Positions 54,429 through 63,952 of a DNA stretch of 64,000 nt are shown one piece after another. The notes beneath the pieces were generated by a model. The model saw only the letters and a program-made list of their open reading frames with translations, was not told the DNA's origin and searched no databases. Origin of the DNA: an uncultured Eggerthellaceae bacterium (GTDB taxonomy: Bacteria > Actinomycetota > Coriobacteriia > Coriobacteriales > Eggerthellaceae). Location of the stretch: NCBI GenBank assembly GCA_947566075.1, contig CANOIM010000005.1, positions 120,630 through 184,629 of the forward strand, given 5' to 3'. Numbering within the stretch: position 1 is the first letter of the stretch; every line of letters begins with the position of its first letter. The translations under genes were made by a program, and so were the position numbers.

Positions 54429-57413
54429 CTAGGTCAGGTCTACGAAGGTGAAGCCCTGGCCGCTCTGCTTGATGATATCAGCATTCCCCACGCTGCAGAC
54501 ATGACGGCCCTCCACCAGCGCTTGCAGCGGGTCAGCCAACGAGCGCACGCTGGCCAACGTAGCGCCCAGCACCTCTTCGCGGGTCTGCCTGAGATCCGCC
54601 TTGCTGCAACCGGTGAAATGCATGATATCTTGACGGCGCACCAGATTGCGTGGCTTCAACGGCGCATCCAGCGAAGCTACCGTGCTCACCACATAACCTT
54701 CGAACTCATCCTGGGATATGTCAGCCGAGCGCAGCCAATCCGGCGCAGCTGAAAAGGCCTCAAGCGTAGGGCTGACCCGGGGGTCACGATAGGAATGGAA
54801 CAGGGTATTGCCCCCGCGACGGCTAGCGAACCCCACCCCGTAGGCACCCCCCACCACGCGAACCTCGTTCCAAAGATAGCTCAGCGTGATCATCTTCGAT
54901 GCCAAGAGCCATTCCCCTGAGAACGGCGCACCAGCGCTATGACGGTCCGCCGCCAAAGAGGTGAAGGTGATATCAGTGGATACGCCGAAGGCCTCATGAA
55001 GGTCCTCCGGGTCAGGCACGTGCAAGCGCCGCTCAGGCAGCCTATCCTTGACCCCCAACCGGCATCCGGCCGCCAGGTAGGCGTCCAGGTCCTCTTGGCG
55101 CCCCGCAAAGGAGAGCGTGCAATTGTCATCTGTGAAGATGCGCGCTGCCAGCTCTTCCAGCTTGCTCACGAGCTCTTCGCTGCGCTGTTCATAGTCAGCT
55201 ATCAGCGCTTTCAGGAAAAGGTAGGAATCGATGCCCGCTATCTGTTCCTTGGCCTTTGCGGTATGGGTCACGTAGGACAGCGCCCGATTCGCCGCCGTGC
55301 TATGGCCGGACATGGCGAAGGACTGCTCCAAGGCCACCTTGCGCTGCACCAGCATGTCATAGATCCGAGAGGTGTCTGCGAAGCTTGTACGAGCCAACAC
55401 CTCATCAGTAAGATCGCCCGCGAAGCCCGCGTTCTCAGGGAGGGCAGAAGCTGAGGCCAAGAAGAGCGCCCGGGCACGGTCATCATCGTCGGACTTGTAG
55501 ACATCCGCCGCGAAGGTCAGGTTCCCCAGCCTGCCCTGGGCCAGGGTATCCAGCTGAGCCGCCGTATGCTCATCCGTATCCATGCGCCCGAGCACCATGG
55601 CCAGCACTGCCACATAGGGCAGCTCTTCAAAGGAAACGCAATCCAAATCATAGTAGCGGGTGAAGTAGGCTATCCCGTGGGTCTCCACTTCGTGGCGCAA
55701 GAGGGGCAGCGTGCCCAGGTGCTCCAAGCTGAAAGGAGGCTCCTCGGGGGCTTCCGCCAGATCAGACACAGCCAGCTTCGGCAGCTTTGCCAGGGCCTCA
55801 GGGGCATCGGGGGCCATCTGAGCCTTCACCAACTGACGCTCTTCCTCTTCAAGAGCTTGCAGGGAATCTGGCGTAAGCTCAGCTTCCAACCGCTTCAAGC
55901 GCTCATCAGAAGCCGTTCGCTCTTCGGTGGCCACTGGCACGACCTGAGCCTGCCCATGGTGCTGGCTTTCCAAGAAGACCTCGCGCAGAAGGGTGCAGAA
56001 CCACCCCGTATCCGCCTTGGCCTTCAGGTCTGCCAGCATGTCCTCATAGCGGATGTAGGCCAGGGCATCTCGCTCATCGTAGAGCCAGCCGTTCATGGCT
56101 GCCATGGAATAGACCACGCCATCAGCCATGCCGAAATTATGCTCACGCAAGACGAATTCCGCGTGGGCGATGGCCGCATGGAGCAATGCTGGATCAAGGG
56201 CCCCGTTCGCCAACCGCTCTATCTCTGCCAGTACCAGCGCCTCAAGCCGCTCTTCCGCTTGGGGCTTCGCCCCCTTGAGCTCCATCATGACGAAGGGCTG
56301 GAGCAGGGAATCCATGAGGCTGGCGTGGAAGTCATCCCCCAGCTTCGCGTTGATCACCGCTCGCTTGAGGGGGGCTTCGTTGGAACCGGCGATGGCATCC
56401 ACCAGGATATCCACAGCCAGGGCGCGCTCTACCTCATGGGAGGTGCCCACCACATAGCCCAGCGCCAAGCAGGCGTTATCAGGGGCCGTGACCATCTTGC
56501 GGCAGGCATCCATCTTGATCACGGGCTCCTGGAGTGCCAAGGGGTTCACGGGCGCACTTTGAGCACGGGCAGACATCTTGGAGAGGTATTCTTCGTCCAA
56601 GAAGCGCAGCATGCGATCAGCATCCACTGCCCCGTAGAGGATGATATAGGCGTTGTCAGCCCGATAATGGCGCCCGTGGGCATCCAAGAACGCCTCATAG
56701 GTGAGGTTGGGGATGGCCGCAGGCGTGCCACCGGATTCGAAGCGATAGGTGGTGTTCGGGAAGAGGGCAGCTGACAAGGTGTCATAGAGGACGGATTCTG
56801 GTTCAGACAAGGCGCCCTTCATCTCGTTGTACACCACGCCGTTGTAGGCAAGGCGCACCTCCGACGGGTCAGAGGTGATGGGGATGACCGCCTCTTCGGG
56901 GCAGAGCTCATCCGCATTTCCTTCGCCTACCGCCTCTGGGTCTTCTGCCCGCACGGCCTCCAGATGCCAGCCCTCTTGCTTGAAGATGTTCTGGTCATGG
57001 TAGATGTTCGGATGGAAGACCGCATCCATGTAAACATGGGTCAGGTTCATGAGATCCGTCATGTTGGTGGACGCCACCGGGTACATGGTCTTGTCAGGGA
57101 AGGTCATGGCGTTCAAGAACGTCTGCATGCTGCCCTTGAGCAGATTGACGAAGGGCTCCTTCACCGGAAACCGCTCAGAGCCACAGAGCACGGAATGCTC
57201 CAAGATATGGAAGACGCCAGTGTCATCAGCAGCCGGCGTCTTGAAGGTGATGGAGAAGGACTTGTCCACATCCTCATTCTGGAGGAACAACAGCTTCGCC
57301 CCACTGACCTGATGGGTCATGAGGAACGCTGTGCCATCTATCTCATTCACGGCTTCGATGCCCGAAACCTTGAAGCCTGACCTCTCTGCCGCCTCGGTCA
57401 CGTCCTCATGCAT
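54429..57413 (-). CDS. M16C-family zinc metallopeptidase (presequence-protease-like)
   Basis: A 994-residue peptidase, full length for the PreP/Cym1-like M16C group. The inverted zinc motif H69-I-L-E72-H73 is intact (GVFHILEHSVLCGSE). Downstream landmarks are FLNAMTFPDKTMYPVASTN near residue 97 and YNEMKGALSEPESVLYD near 198. The two-lobed clamshell continues to GAYGVGFASRRGGNTLFHSYRDPR near 860, which closes the active site. These enzymes degrade short unstructured peptides in the cytoplasm. No signal peptide is present. ATG 57413 follows AAAGGAAGC. The 83-base gap from the upstream lipoprotein gene gives no clear terminator. Confidence 0.95.
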   Translation of the reverse strand: MHEDVTEAAERSGFKVSGIEAVNEIDGTAFLMTHQVSGAKLLFLQNEDVDKSFSITFKTPAADDTGVFHILEHSVLCGSERFPVKEPFVNLLKGSMQTFLNAMTFPDKTMYPVASTNMTDLMNLTHVYMDAVFHPNIYHDQNIFKQEGWHLEAVRAEDPEAVGEGNADELCPEEAVIPITSDPSEVRLAYNGVVYNEMKGALSEPESVLYDTLSAALFPNTTYRFESGGTPAAIPNLTYEAFLDAHGRHYRADNAYIILYGAVDADRMLRFLDEEYLSKMSARAQSAPVNPLALQEPVIKMDACRKMVTAPDNACLALGYVVGTSHEVERALAVDILVDAIAGSNEAPLKRAVINAKLGDDFHASLMDSLLQPFVMMELKGAKPQAEERLEALVLAEIERLANGALDPALLHAAIAHAEFVLREHNFGMADGVVYSMAAMNGWLYDERDALAYIRYEDMLADLKAKADTGWFCTLLREVFLESQHHGQAQVVPVATEERTASDERLKRLEAELTPDSLQALEEEERQLVKAQMAPDAPEALAKLPKLAVSDLAEAPEEPPFSLEHLGTLPLLRHEVETHGIAYFTRYYDLDCVSFEELPYVAVLAMVLGRMDTDEHTAAQLDTLAQGRLGNLTFAADVYKSDDDDRARALFLASASALPENAGFAGDLTDEVLARTSFADTSRIYDMLVQRKVALEQSFAMSGHSTAANRALSYVTHTAKAKEQIAGIDSYLFLKALIADYEQRSEELVSKLEELAARIFTDDNCTLSFAGRQEDLDAYLAAGCRLGVKDRLPERRLHVPDPEDLHEAFGVSTDITFTSLAADRHSAGAPFSGEWLLASKMITLSYLWNEVRVVGGAYGVGFASRRGGNTLFHSYRDPRVSPTLEAFSAAPDWLRSADISQDEFEGYVVSTVASLDAPLKPRNLVRRQDIMHFTGCSKADLRQTREEVLGATLASVRSLADPLQALVEGRHVCSVGNADIIKQSGQGFTFVDLT

Positions 57414-57496
57414 GGATGCTTCCTTTCCCTTGAACCCTCACAGACGAACAGAGACCCGCGTTGCAGGAACAGCCGAAGAGCCTGCCTTTGCCTTGG

Positions 57497-58435
57497 CTAG
57501 GCCAGAGAGGTGCCCGAGGCGCTGGAGCTGGCAGAAGAGCTTGCCTCAGCATCCCCCTCCGTGGCTTCTGTACCCTCTTCGGGCTCATTAGCATCAGCCA
57601 CTTTCGCCTTGGCCTCAACCTTGGGCACATCAGTCAAGACCACGGCAGTGCCCAGCCATTTGTCTTCGATGACCCCCACCATGCCGTTGTCGATGATGGT
57701 GGTGAGCGCTCCTTGGATGGCCTCTTGCAGCTCTACATTGTCTGACTTGACGCCGATGCAGTAACCGCTGGCCGTATCCATCAAGCAAACCACCTCAACG
57801 GGAACATCTTGGAGGTTGGCTGCGTACATGCCTATGACCGCATCTGAGGCTACGAAATCCACCGTGCCCTTAGACAGGTCAGAGAAGGCGGTAGCCAGGT
57901 CACCCGTTGAGGCTAGAGCCTCTTCGCCGAAGGCATTGGTCACCGCCCAAGCGCTCTTGGAGGATATCTGGGCTGCGATCTTCGGCGTTACCGCGCCTGT
58001 GGGCATCTGAGCCCCGGACCCTTCCTTGGCGAAGAGCACCACACCTGTGGGCAGGTACTGCTCAGAGTCCCAGATGCCCTCAGATTCGTCCACGCTCTCC
58101 TGACCCATGACGATGTCTACCTTGCCATCGGCCAGGGCCTTGTCAACATCAGCCCCCACGTCCTGGATATCCACCTTGAGCCCCAGCTCATCAGCGATAG
58201 CAGAGGCTATGTCAACATCGATGCCGATGATCTTCTCATTGCCCTGACCGGCAAGGGGGGAGCGCTGGGTGTTCACGCCCACGCGCAACACGCCCTCTTC
58301 CCCGATGGCGGGGGGTGCCACGGTAGGCTCACCCAGGCTGGGAGTGTATTCCTCTTGGCTTGAGCAACCTGCCAAAGCGAACGCCGCAACCACGCAGAAG
58401 GCCAACGCCAGAAGGCTTATGATCCTCTTATGCAT
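57497..58435 (-). CDS. Amino-acid-type ABC substrate-binding lipoprotein (family 3)
   Basis: A 312-residue lipoprotein with lipobox LAGC ending at C24. The family 3 binding fold spans ~48-265: EGVLRVGVNTQRSPLAG, the signature IIGIDVDIASAIADELGLKVDI, MGQESVDES and FVASDAVIGMYAANL. The C-terminal ~45 residues (EPEEGTEATEGDAEASSSAS) are acidic and Ser-rich, an unusual disordered tail. The ligand is probably a polar amino acid, but neither permease nor ATPase adjoins the gene, so it is an orphan binding protein or works with a distant transporter. ATG 58435 has an AAAGGGATC site. A long hairpin-rich leader precedes it. Confidence 0.9.
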   Translation of the reverse strand: MHKRIISLLALAFCVVAAFALAGCSSQEEYTPSLGEPTVAPPAIGEEGVLRVGVNTQRSPLAGQGNEKIIGIDVDIASAIADELGLKVDIQDVGADVDKALADGKVDIVMGQESVDESEGIWDSEQYLPTGVVLFAKEGSGAQMPTGAVTPKIAAQISSKSAWAVTNAFGEEALASTGDLATAFSDLSKGTVDFVASDAVIGMYAANLQDVPVEVVCLMDTASGYCIGVKSDNVELQEAIQGALTTIIDNGMVGVIEDKWLGTAVVLTDVPKVEAKAKVADANEPEEGTEATEGDAEASSSASSSASGTSLA

Positions 58436-58851
58436 CAGATCCCTTTCGTCGATGGATCATATCGTGAAGGTATTCTCTCACACCTCCCGTGCCTGCGCAT
58501 GACAGGGAGGGAACTTCATCCGGCTGACCTAGTCTTTGCCCCCACACTCGCGCACAGGAGGTCTGCGCAGGAATGCGCTCGCGCTCTCTCGCCCGCCCGG
58601 ACGGTGCGTCCGGAGATGTCAACGGGCGGTGCGACTTACTTCTAGAATACGCCATGCTCACACCGCGGGATCCGCGGATGCTTACGTGGACCCTTTCGAC
58701 CGCATCTGCCCTGGGCTAGGCGGATGACTCCGCCGCAACTACAGACCCGGATGAAGCTTGGACAGGATTCTAGCAAATCCGTGCAGATCCGTGATGGATC
58801 CAGGGCGAAGGGGCAACGGGGATGCGTCAGATCCGTGCAGGGCGCTTTGCT
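58436..58851. promoter_or_regulatory. Long divergent region between the binding-lipoprotein gene and comF
   Basis: 416 bases with no convincing gene. The part nearest the lipoprotein (58450-58650) is hairpin-rich on the minus strand: TCCGGACG/CGTCCGG near 58597-58616, TGCGCA/TGCGCG-type pairs near 58548-58572, and CCTCCC/GGGAGG near 58482-58508. It could be a structured 5' leader, but I recognise no riboswitch class or T-box. Near comF, ATCCGTG occurs at 58777-58783, 58787-58793 and 58831-58837, the first and last extended to ATCCGTGCAG. GGGGCAACGGGGA at 58810-58822 resembles the start of the 41-bp repeat arm. Confidence 0.45.
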
Positions 58852-59616
58852 ATGATCGAACCCATGGGAAGGCCAAGAAGAGATGTGAAGCGCAGGATCA
58901 TCCAGGCGGCAGCGCTGGCGAAAGAAGCCGCCCTGGAGACCCTTTGGCCCACCCGGTGCGCCCTGTGCGACGTGCCGGGAGCGCTGATCTGCGGCCCCTG
59001 CCGGAAGACCCTGGCGTTCATCGATGCGAACGATGCCTGCCCCCGCTGCGGCGCGCCCTTCGGCCGCTCCCAGTGCACCGAATGCAACAGCACCATGCTG
59101 GCCGCAGCAGGCCGGGATGACCTACCCGTCACCGCCATGGCCAGCGTCCTGCTAGCCGATGAGGGCACCCGTCGCATCGTGACCGTGTACAAGGACGGCA
59201 ACGAACGACGGCTGGCTGCTGAGATGGCGCAACTCATGGCCCGCTTCATCCCCCCGGAATGGTCTGGGGCCCACCTCACCTACATCCCCGCCACTAAGGC
59301 AGCCCTGAGCAAGCGCGGATTCGACCATGCGGAGCTCTTAGCCCGGGAATTGGCGAACACCACCGGTATGGATGGGTCAGCGCTGCTGAAGCGTCCGAAG
59401 AGCGCGGACCAGCGCCGGTTCGACCGCCGCGGGCGCCAACGGAACATGGAGGGGCGCTTCTCCGTGCGGCCCGATGTGCCCGTACCTGCGAAGGTGCTCG
59501 TGATAGATGATGTCTGCACCACCGGAGCCACCGTGTTCGCCGCCGCAGACCGCCTGTTAGAAGCCGGAGCACACGAGGTCTACGCCCTCACCTTCGCGAA
59601 GGTATTGGCCAGCTAG
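58852..59616 (+). CDS. comF: ComF-family phosphoribosyltransferase-like protein
   Basis: A 254-residue protein. The N-terminal zinc-ribbon region has CALCDVPGALICGPCRKTL, CPRCGAPFG and CTECNS. The C-terminal phosphoribosyltransferase domain has TYIPATKAALSKRGFDHAELLA and the PRPP motif VLVIDDVCTTGATV. Length and layout match ComF/GntX. ComF is linked to DNA uptake in competent bacteria, but the family also occurs in non-competent species, and its exact role is unsettled. ATG 58852 is chosen; ATG 58864 and a longer form from 58822 are possible, and no strong ribosome site decides. Its stop overlaps that of the convergent glycosyltransferase in CTAG. Confidence 0.9.
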   Translation: MIEPMGRPRRDVKRRIIQAAALAKEAALETLWPTRCALCDVPGALICGPCRKTLAFIDANDACPRCGAPFGRSQCTECNSTMLAAAGRDDLPVTAMASVLLADEGTRRIVTVYKDGNERRLAAEMAQLMARFIPPEWSGAHLTYIPATKAALSKRGFDHAELLARELANTTGMDGSALLKRPKSADQRRFDRRGRQRNMEGRFSVRPDVPVPAKVLVIDDVCTTGATVFAAADRLLEAGAHEVYALTFAKVLAS

Positions 59617-60941
59617 GCCGTGGGGCGCTCCATAGGGTTGGCTTCGGCGTATTCGGCCACATCCACAGAGATAGTGTGCTTGATGGGCTTCCAGCGGGCC
59701 TTCGCCACCAATGCATACAAAGCAATGGGGATGTAGGTCAGCATGAAGAACGGGAACGTCACAGCTGATATCACCTTGCGTTTCGCACTGGCACGGATGC
59801 TGTTCCACTCTACGAAGGTGGTCAGTATGCCGAAGACGAACATGAACATGAGATAGTTGAACAGGCAGAAGAAGATGGATGATATGGAGCTGGCTATGGC
59901 CACTCCCAAGCTGATCACCCCGGTGAGCGAAAGGGCGATGATGACCGCATTGAAGATGATGGAGATGATGGTGAGCAACATGCCCGGTGCGATGGTCATC
60001 AGCATGTCATAGCAGGCGAACCTATGCCCCCGCTCGTTGGTGAAGATGCCCCGGGCCAGGCCAATGGCGTAGCGGGAGAACACCTGATAGAACCCCTTCG
60101 CCCAACGGGCCCGCTGGTTCCAAGAATCCCGGAAGGTGGTGGGTTGCTCGTCGTAGAGGATGGCGTTGGGGTTATAGGCGATGCGCAGGCCGTCTGTGAT
60201 GGAGGAAGCAGAGAATTCGATGTCTTCTGTGAGCAAGTGCCACTTCCAGCCCCCTGCTGCCCTGAGCACCTCATCGGCGATGAAGAAGCCCGTGCCGGAA
60301 ACCGCACAGGAGGTATTGAGCGTGAGCCGGGCTTGGTTCAGGAACTTCGCCTCCCGGAGGAACCACACGCCGTAGCCTGCGGATATCCAATTGGAATCGA
60401 AGTTCTTGGAGTTGCGGTAGCTGGTAGAGGCCTTAGCGCCTCCGTCAAAAGTCTTGTTCATCTCAGCGAAGTAGTTCGCATCCAGCACGTTGTCAGCATC
60501 GAAGACGAAGTAGGCCTCATGGCCCGCATCGGGGAACTGGCTCCAGATGGATTTCAGACCATAGTCCAGGGCATAGCCCTTCCCCACTAATTCCTGGTTG
60601 AACCGCTGGAATACGGTGGCCCCAGCCTTGCGCGCCACGTCCGCTGTATCGTCTGTGCAATTGTCAGCTATGACGAAGATGTCTATGAGCTCTTGGGGGT
60701 AGCTTTGGGAGCGGATAGAGGCTATCAGATCCGCTATGACCGCACTCTCATTCCGAGCCGCTATGAGCACCGCATACTTGTGGTCTTGGGATGCCGTTGC
60801 CTGGGGCGCCTTGCGCGTGAGAACGACGAAGACGTAGTAGAGCTGATAGGTATAGCAAACGGTGAAAGCGAAGAAGACGCAGAAATTGAAGATGTCGATG
60901 AAAGATAGCGCCGCCATCGACTGCGACAGTTCCTGGAACAC
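59613..60941 (-). CDS. Processive family 2 glycosyltransferase (cellulose synthase/PgaC-like)
   Basis: A 442-residue membrane glycosyltransferase. One N-terminal membrane helix (~15-40) precedes the GT2 domain: AVLIAARNESAVI, DADNVLDANYF, the acceptor-site TEDIEF and the processive-enzyme motif QRARW (NQRARWAKG). Three or four C-terminal helices follow (~310-425). The QRARW motif indicates polymer synthesis, for example poly-N-acetylglucosamine or another envelope polysaccharide. No PgaB-like deacetylase or PilZ partner is nearby. GTG 60941 has AAGGAGAG just upstream; an ATG one base away is out of frame. It converges with comF. Confidence 0.9.
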   Translation of the reverse strand: MFQELSQSMAALSFIDIFNFCVFFAFTVCYTYQLYYVFVVLTRKAPQATASQDHKYAVLIAARNESAVIADLIASIRSQSYPQELIDIFVIADNCTDDTADVARKAGATVFQRFNQELVGKGYALDYGLKSIWSQFPDAGHEAYFVFDADNVLDANYFAEMNKTFDGGAKASTSYRNSKNFDSNWISAGYGVWFLREAKFLNQARLTLNTSCAVSGTGFFIADEVLRAAGGWKWHLLTEDIEFSASSITDGLRIAYNPNAILYDEQPTTFRDSWNQRARWAKGFYQVFSRYAIGLARGIFTNERGHRFACYDMLMTIAPGMLLTIISIIFNAVIIALSLTGVISLGVAIASSISSIFFCLFNYLMFMFVFGILTTFVEWNSIRASAKRKVISAVTFPFFMLTYIPIALYALVAKARWKPIKHTISVDVAEYAEANPMERPTA

Positions 60942-61059
60942 ATCTCTCCTTCTTCGTGCGGATATCCCTTCGGCCAGAAAGCAAGCGCCCTTCAAAACCG
61001 AAGCTGACAGATTATAGACCTAGAATGTGGAGGTTTGGAGGTGAGAGAGCCCGTGAACC

Positions 61060-63795
61060 CTAGCGAAGCATGTGCTCCAAGGCATTGAAGAGCTCCGGCA
61101 CCTGGATGGGCTTGGGAAGATGCCCATTCATCCCGCACTCCAGCGCACGCTTGCGGTCTTCCTCGAATGCATCGGCAGTGACCGCCAAGATGGGTATCTG
61201 AGAGCGCACAGGATCATCCATGGCTCGGATGGCCCGGGTGGCATCGTAGCCATTCATGACAGGCATCTGGATATCCATGAGCACCAGCTGATAGGCATCC
61301 GGCTCAGCGGTGGTCATCTTCTCCACAGCATCTTGACCATCCACCGCATAATCCACCTCAAAGCCCGCGTCTTCCAAGAGCGTGATGGCTATCTCCCGGT
61401 TCAGCAGGTTGTCATCCACCAACAGCACCCTGCAACCCTGGAAGGATTCCACGGCTCCCGCATCTGCCCCTATGACCCCCTGATCCGATGCCGCAGCCTC
61501 ATCGGTGCAGCGAGGGAAGGCCAGGCGAATGTCGAATTCGCTACCGACGCCCTTTTCGCTGCGCACCTCTATGACGCCTTCCATCATATCGATCAGGCTC
61601 TTCGTGATAGCCATGCCCAGGCCCGTCCCCTGGATGCCGCTCACCGTGGATGTGCGCTCGCGTTCGAAGGGATCGAAGATGTGATGGATGAATTCCGAGG
61701 TCATCCCGATGCCGTTGTCTTGAACGAGGAACTGATAGGCAACCCGGCCTTCCGGGGCATCCGGAAGCTCCCGGGCGATCAAGCGCACCTTGCCACCCGG
61801 CTCAGTGAACTTCACCGCATTGCCCAGCAGATTGAGGAAGACCTGATCTATCTTCAGCCGGTCGGCCATCACCGTTGCATCTTGGATGCCCGTGGTCTCG
61901 AACGTCAACGAAAGGCCCTTGGCCTCTGCTTCAGGTTCCATGATGGATGCCAGGTCATCCAAGATGTCAGTCATCTTACAGGGCTTGGCCTCTAGGGCTA
62001 TCTTCCCCGATTCTATGCGGCTCATATCCAGGATGTCATTGATGAGGCTCAAGAGATGGGCGCTAGACGCATGGATCTTACCCAGGTATTCGCGCACCTG
62101 GTTGGTGTCATCTATATGACTGGTTGCCAGGGAGGTGAATCCCACGATGGCATTCATGGGCGTGCGGATGTCATGGCTCATATTGGAGAGGAAGAGGCTC
62201 TTGGCTTCGCTGGCATGGCGCGCTTGGGCCAGCGCCTCCTTCAGCATCTCCTTCTGGTTCAGCTCTTCCCGCGTTTCGGCATCCACATTGCGGAAGCCCA
62301 CCACCACGAAGCGCTGGTCCTCATGCCAGTCTCCCGCTTTCACCACCGTGCTCTGGCAGTACTTCAAGCCATCACCCTCATGGGCACGATAGAGGAGATG
62401 GAACCGATCGCGGCCCTCCAATTCCTTGAGGATGCCCTCTGCAGTGCGCAACGGCGCTAGGCCTGACCGGTCTTCAGCGAAGACGCAGCCGTCGATGTAC
62501 CCGCCCAGGGTGCGCTCAAGGCTGACGGGTTCCTGGAAGGTGCCCGGGAAGCGATGGGAACGGCGCAGAGGCTCACCTGCGCCGCTATCCAGGTCAAAGG
62601 CGAAGACGGCAGTGTAGTCAGCACTGAGCGCCTGGACCAAGGCCTGCTGCTGCCGCTTGCGGATCTCCTCTACCTGCTTCTGCTCAGAATTATCCAGGAG
62701 GAACCGCTGGTAGAGCAGCTCCCCATCCTTTTCGATGAGCTTGATGTTGCCCATGACATGAACGACCTTGCCATCATCATGGCGCACCCGGTATTCGGTG
62801 CTGATGGAATCGCCCACGTTCGTGATGGACTTCAGCCGCTCCCGCATCTTCAGTGCATCCTCTTCGAAAACCGAAGTGGCGAACATATCGAAGCCGTCTT
62901 CCAGCATCTCTTCCACGGTGGCGTAGCCGAGGATCTTGAGGGCTGCCTGATTCACGCCCAGCACCCGAGAACCGTCGATGCTGTGGGTGAGCACTCCGCA
63001 TTCCATGGATGTGAAGATGGTCTCTAAGGTCTGGTTCTTCTCAACGAGGTTGCGCTCATAGGCACGCTCTTGGGTGATGTCGATGGCAACGCCTACCGTG
63101 CCCATGACCGTGCCGTCAGGGTTGTAGAGCGGGGATTTATAGGTGGTCAACAGACGGGTATCCTCACCGCTTTGCACCACTTCCTCAGACACGCAGGTCT
63201 GTTGAGTGGACATGACCTTCTCTTCGGATTCGATACAGGCCGGGTCATCCTGCTCTACATCCCAGATGTAGGCGTGGCCCTTTCCCTGCACATCATCCTT
63301 CGGCTTGTTCACCGTGAGGCAGAAGCTGTCGTTGACCTTCTCATGGATGCCATCCTTGGTCTTGTACCAGACCAAGCACGGGATGGAATTGATGGTGGTC
63401 TCAAGGAATTGGGAGGCTTCCCAAGCATCAGCCCGCTCCTTGAAGCGCTCCTGCCAGTGGCGGAAACGGAAGGCCGCCTCCCCTTCGGAAAGAGGGGCTA
63501 TCCAGATGTCTGCCAACTGGTCTTCAAGGGGGAGCAGAAGCGGCACGAGCTCTGCAGGGGCCATGACGATGAGATCGCCTTCGAAGGGTTGCCCCTTGCA
63601 GGCGTTGACCAGCTCCGCCACATCCTCTGCGCCGGCCACAGCCGCGACCACCAGATCCGCCGTGCTGATATCCGGCTGCTGTAAGCCGCACCGGGATACC
63701 CGGTGTTCGAAAGGCCCTAGGGGGGATGCCTGCTCCAAGATGGCGAAAGCAGCATCCGAACCTACGAGCCTGATGTCGATAGAGCCGTGATACAT
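61060..63795 (-). CDS. Hybrid sensor histidine kinase with PAS domains and C-terminal receiver
   Basis: A 911-residue cytoplasmic hybrid kinase with no membrane segment. Residues ~1-120 are an unassigned N-domain. Two PAS-like domains follow (~128-245 LETTINSIPCLVWYKTKDG; ~258-375 IFTSMECGVLTHSIDGSRV), then a third sensor-like region. The dimerisation helix has phospho-acceptor H541 (SHDIRTPMNAI). The ATPase domain has NAVKFTEPGG, QDNGIGM and GTGLGMAI. The receiver holds D841 (LMDIQMPVMNG) and the conserved Lys in LPKPI. No output partner or Hpt domain is adjacent, so the phosphorelay continues elsewhere. Soluble PAS input suggests sensing of redox, oxygen or small ligands. ATG 63795 follows CGGGAGTGG. 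Confidence 0.95.
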   Translation of the reverse strand: MYHGSIDIRLVGSDAAFAILEQASPLGPFEHRVSRCGLQQPDISTADLVVAAVAGAEDVAELVNACKGQPFEGDLIVMAPAELVPLLLPLEDQLADIWIAPLSEGEAAFRFRHWQERFKERADAWEASQFLETTINSIPCLVWYKTKDGIHEKVNDSFCLTVNKPKDDVQGKGHAYIWDVEQDDPACIESEEKVMSTQQTCVSEEVVQSGEDTRLLTTYKSPLYNPDGTVMGTVGVAIDITQERAYERNLVEKNQTLETIFTSMECGVLTHSIDGSRVLGVNQAALKILGYATVEEMLEDGFDMFATSVFEEDALKMRERLKSITNVGDSISTEYRVRHDDGKVVHVMGNIKLIEKDGELLYQRFLLDNSEQKQVEEIRKRQQQALVQALSADYTAVFAFDLDSGAGEPLRRSHRFPGTFQEPVSLERTLGGYIDGCVFAEDRSGLAPLRTAEGILKELEGRDRFHLLYRAHEGDGLKYCQSTVVKAGDWHEDQRFVVVGFRNVDAETREELNQKEMLKEALAQARHASEAKSLFLSNMSHDIRTPMNAIVGFTSLATSHIDDTNQVREYLGKIHASSAHLLSLINDILDMSRIESGKIALEAKPCKMTDILDDLASIMEPEAEAKGLSLTFETTGIQDATVMADRLKIDQVFLNLLGNAVKFTEPGGKVRLIARELPDAPEGRVAYQFLVQDNGIGMTSEFIHHIFDPFERERTSTVSGIQGTGLGMAITKSLIDMMEGVIEVRSEKGVGSEFDIRLAFPRCTDEAAASDQGVIGADAGAVESFQGCRVLLVDDNLLNREIAITLLEDAGFEVDYAVDGQDAVEKMTTAEPDAYQLVLMDIQMPVMNGYDATRAIRAMDDPVRSQIPILAVTADAFEEDRKRALECGMNGHLPKPIQVPELFNALEHMLR

Positions 63796-63918
63796 ACGCC
63801 ACTCCCGGAGGGATCGCCAGATGTTCGCTTGAGCTTTCCCGCATTATAACGATTTGGCAACAATCCCGTCTAGGACGGCTATGTTCTCCCCACAACCCAG
63901 CGCATGCGGAAAGAAAAA

Positions 63919-63942
63919 GGCCAGGGCGCATAGGCCCTGGCC
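63919..63942 (-). terminator. Rho-independent terminator of tRNA-Glu(CUC)
   Basis: GGCCAGGGC (63919-63927) pairs with GCCCTGGCC (63934-63942) around a 6-base loop. On the minus strand the stem is followed by TTTTTCTTTCC, directly after the tRNA 3' end at 63953. Confidence 0.92.
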
Positions 63943-63952
63943 TGGGAGTTCT

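Noticed and set aside
58436..58851. T-box or amino-acid riboswitch upstream of the binding lipoprotein
   Set aside because: No T-box core (AGGGTGG) and no lysine, glycine or SAM core could be matched; only generic hairpins are visible.
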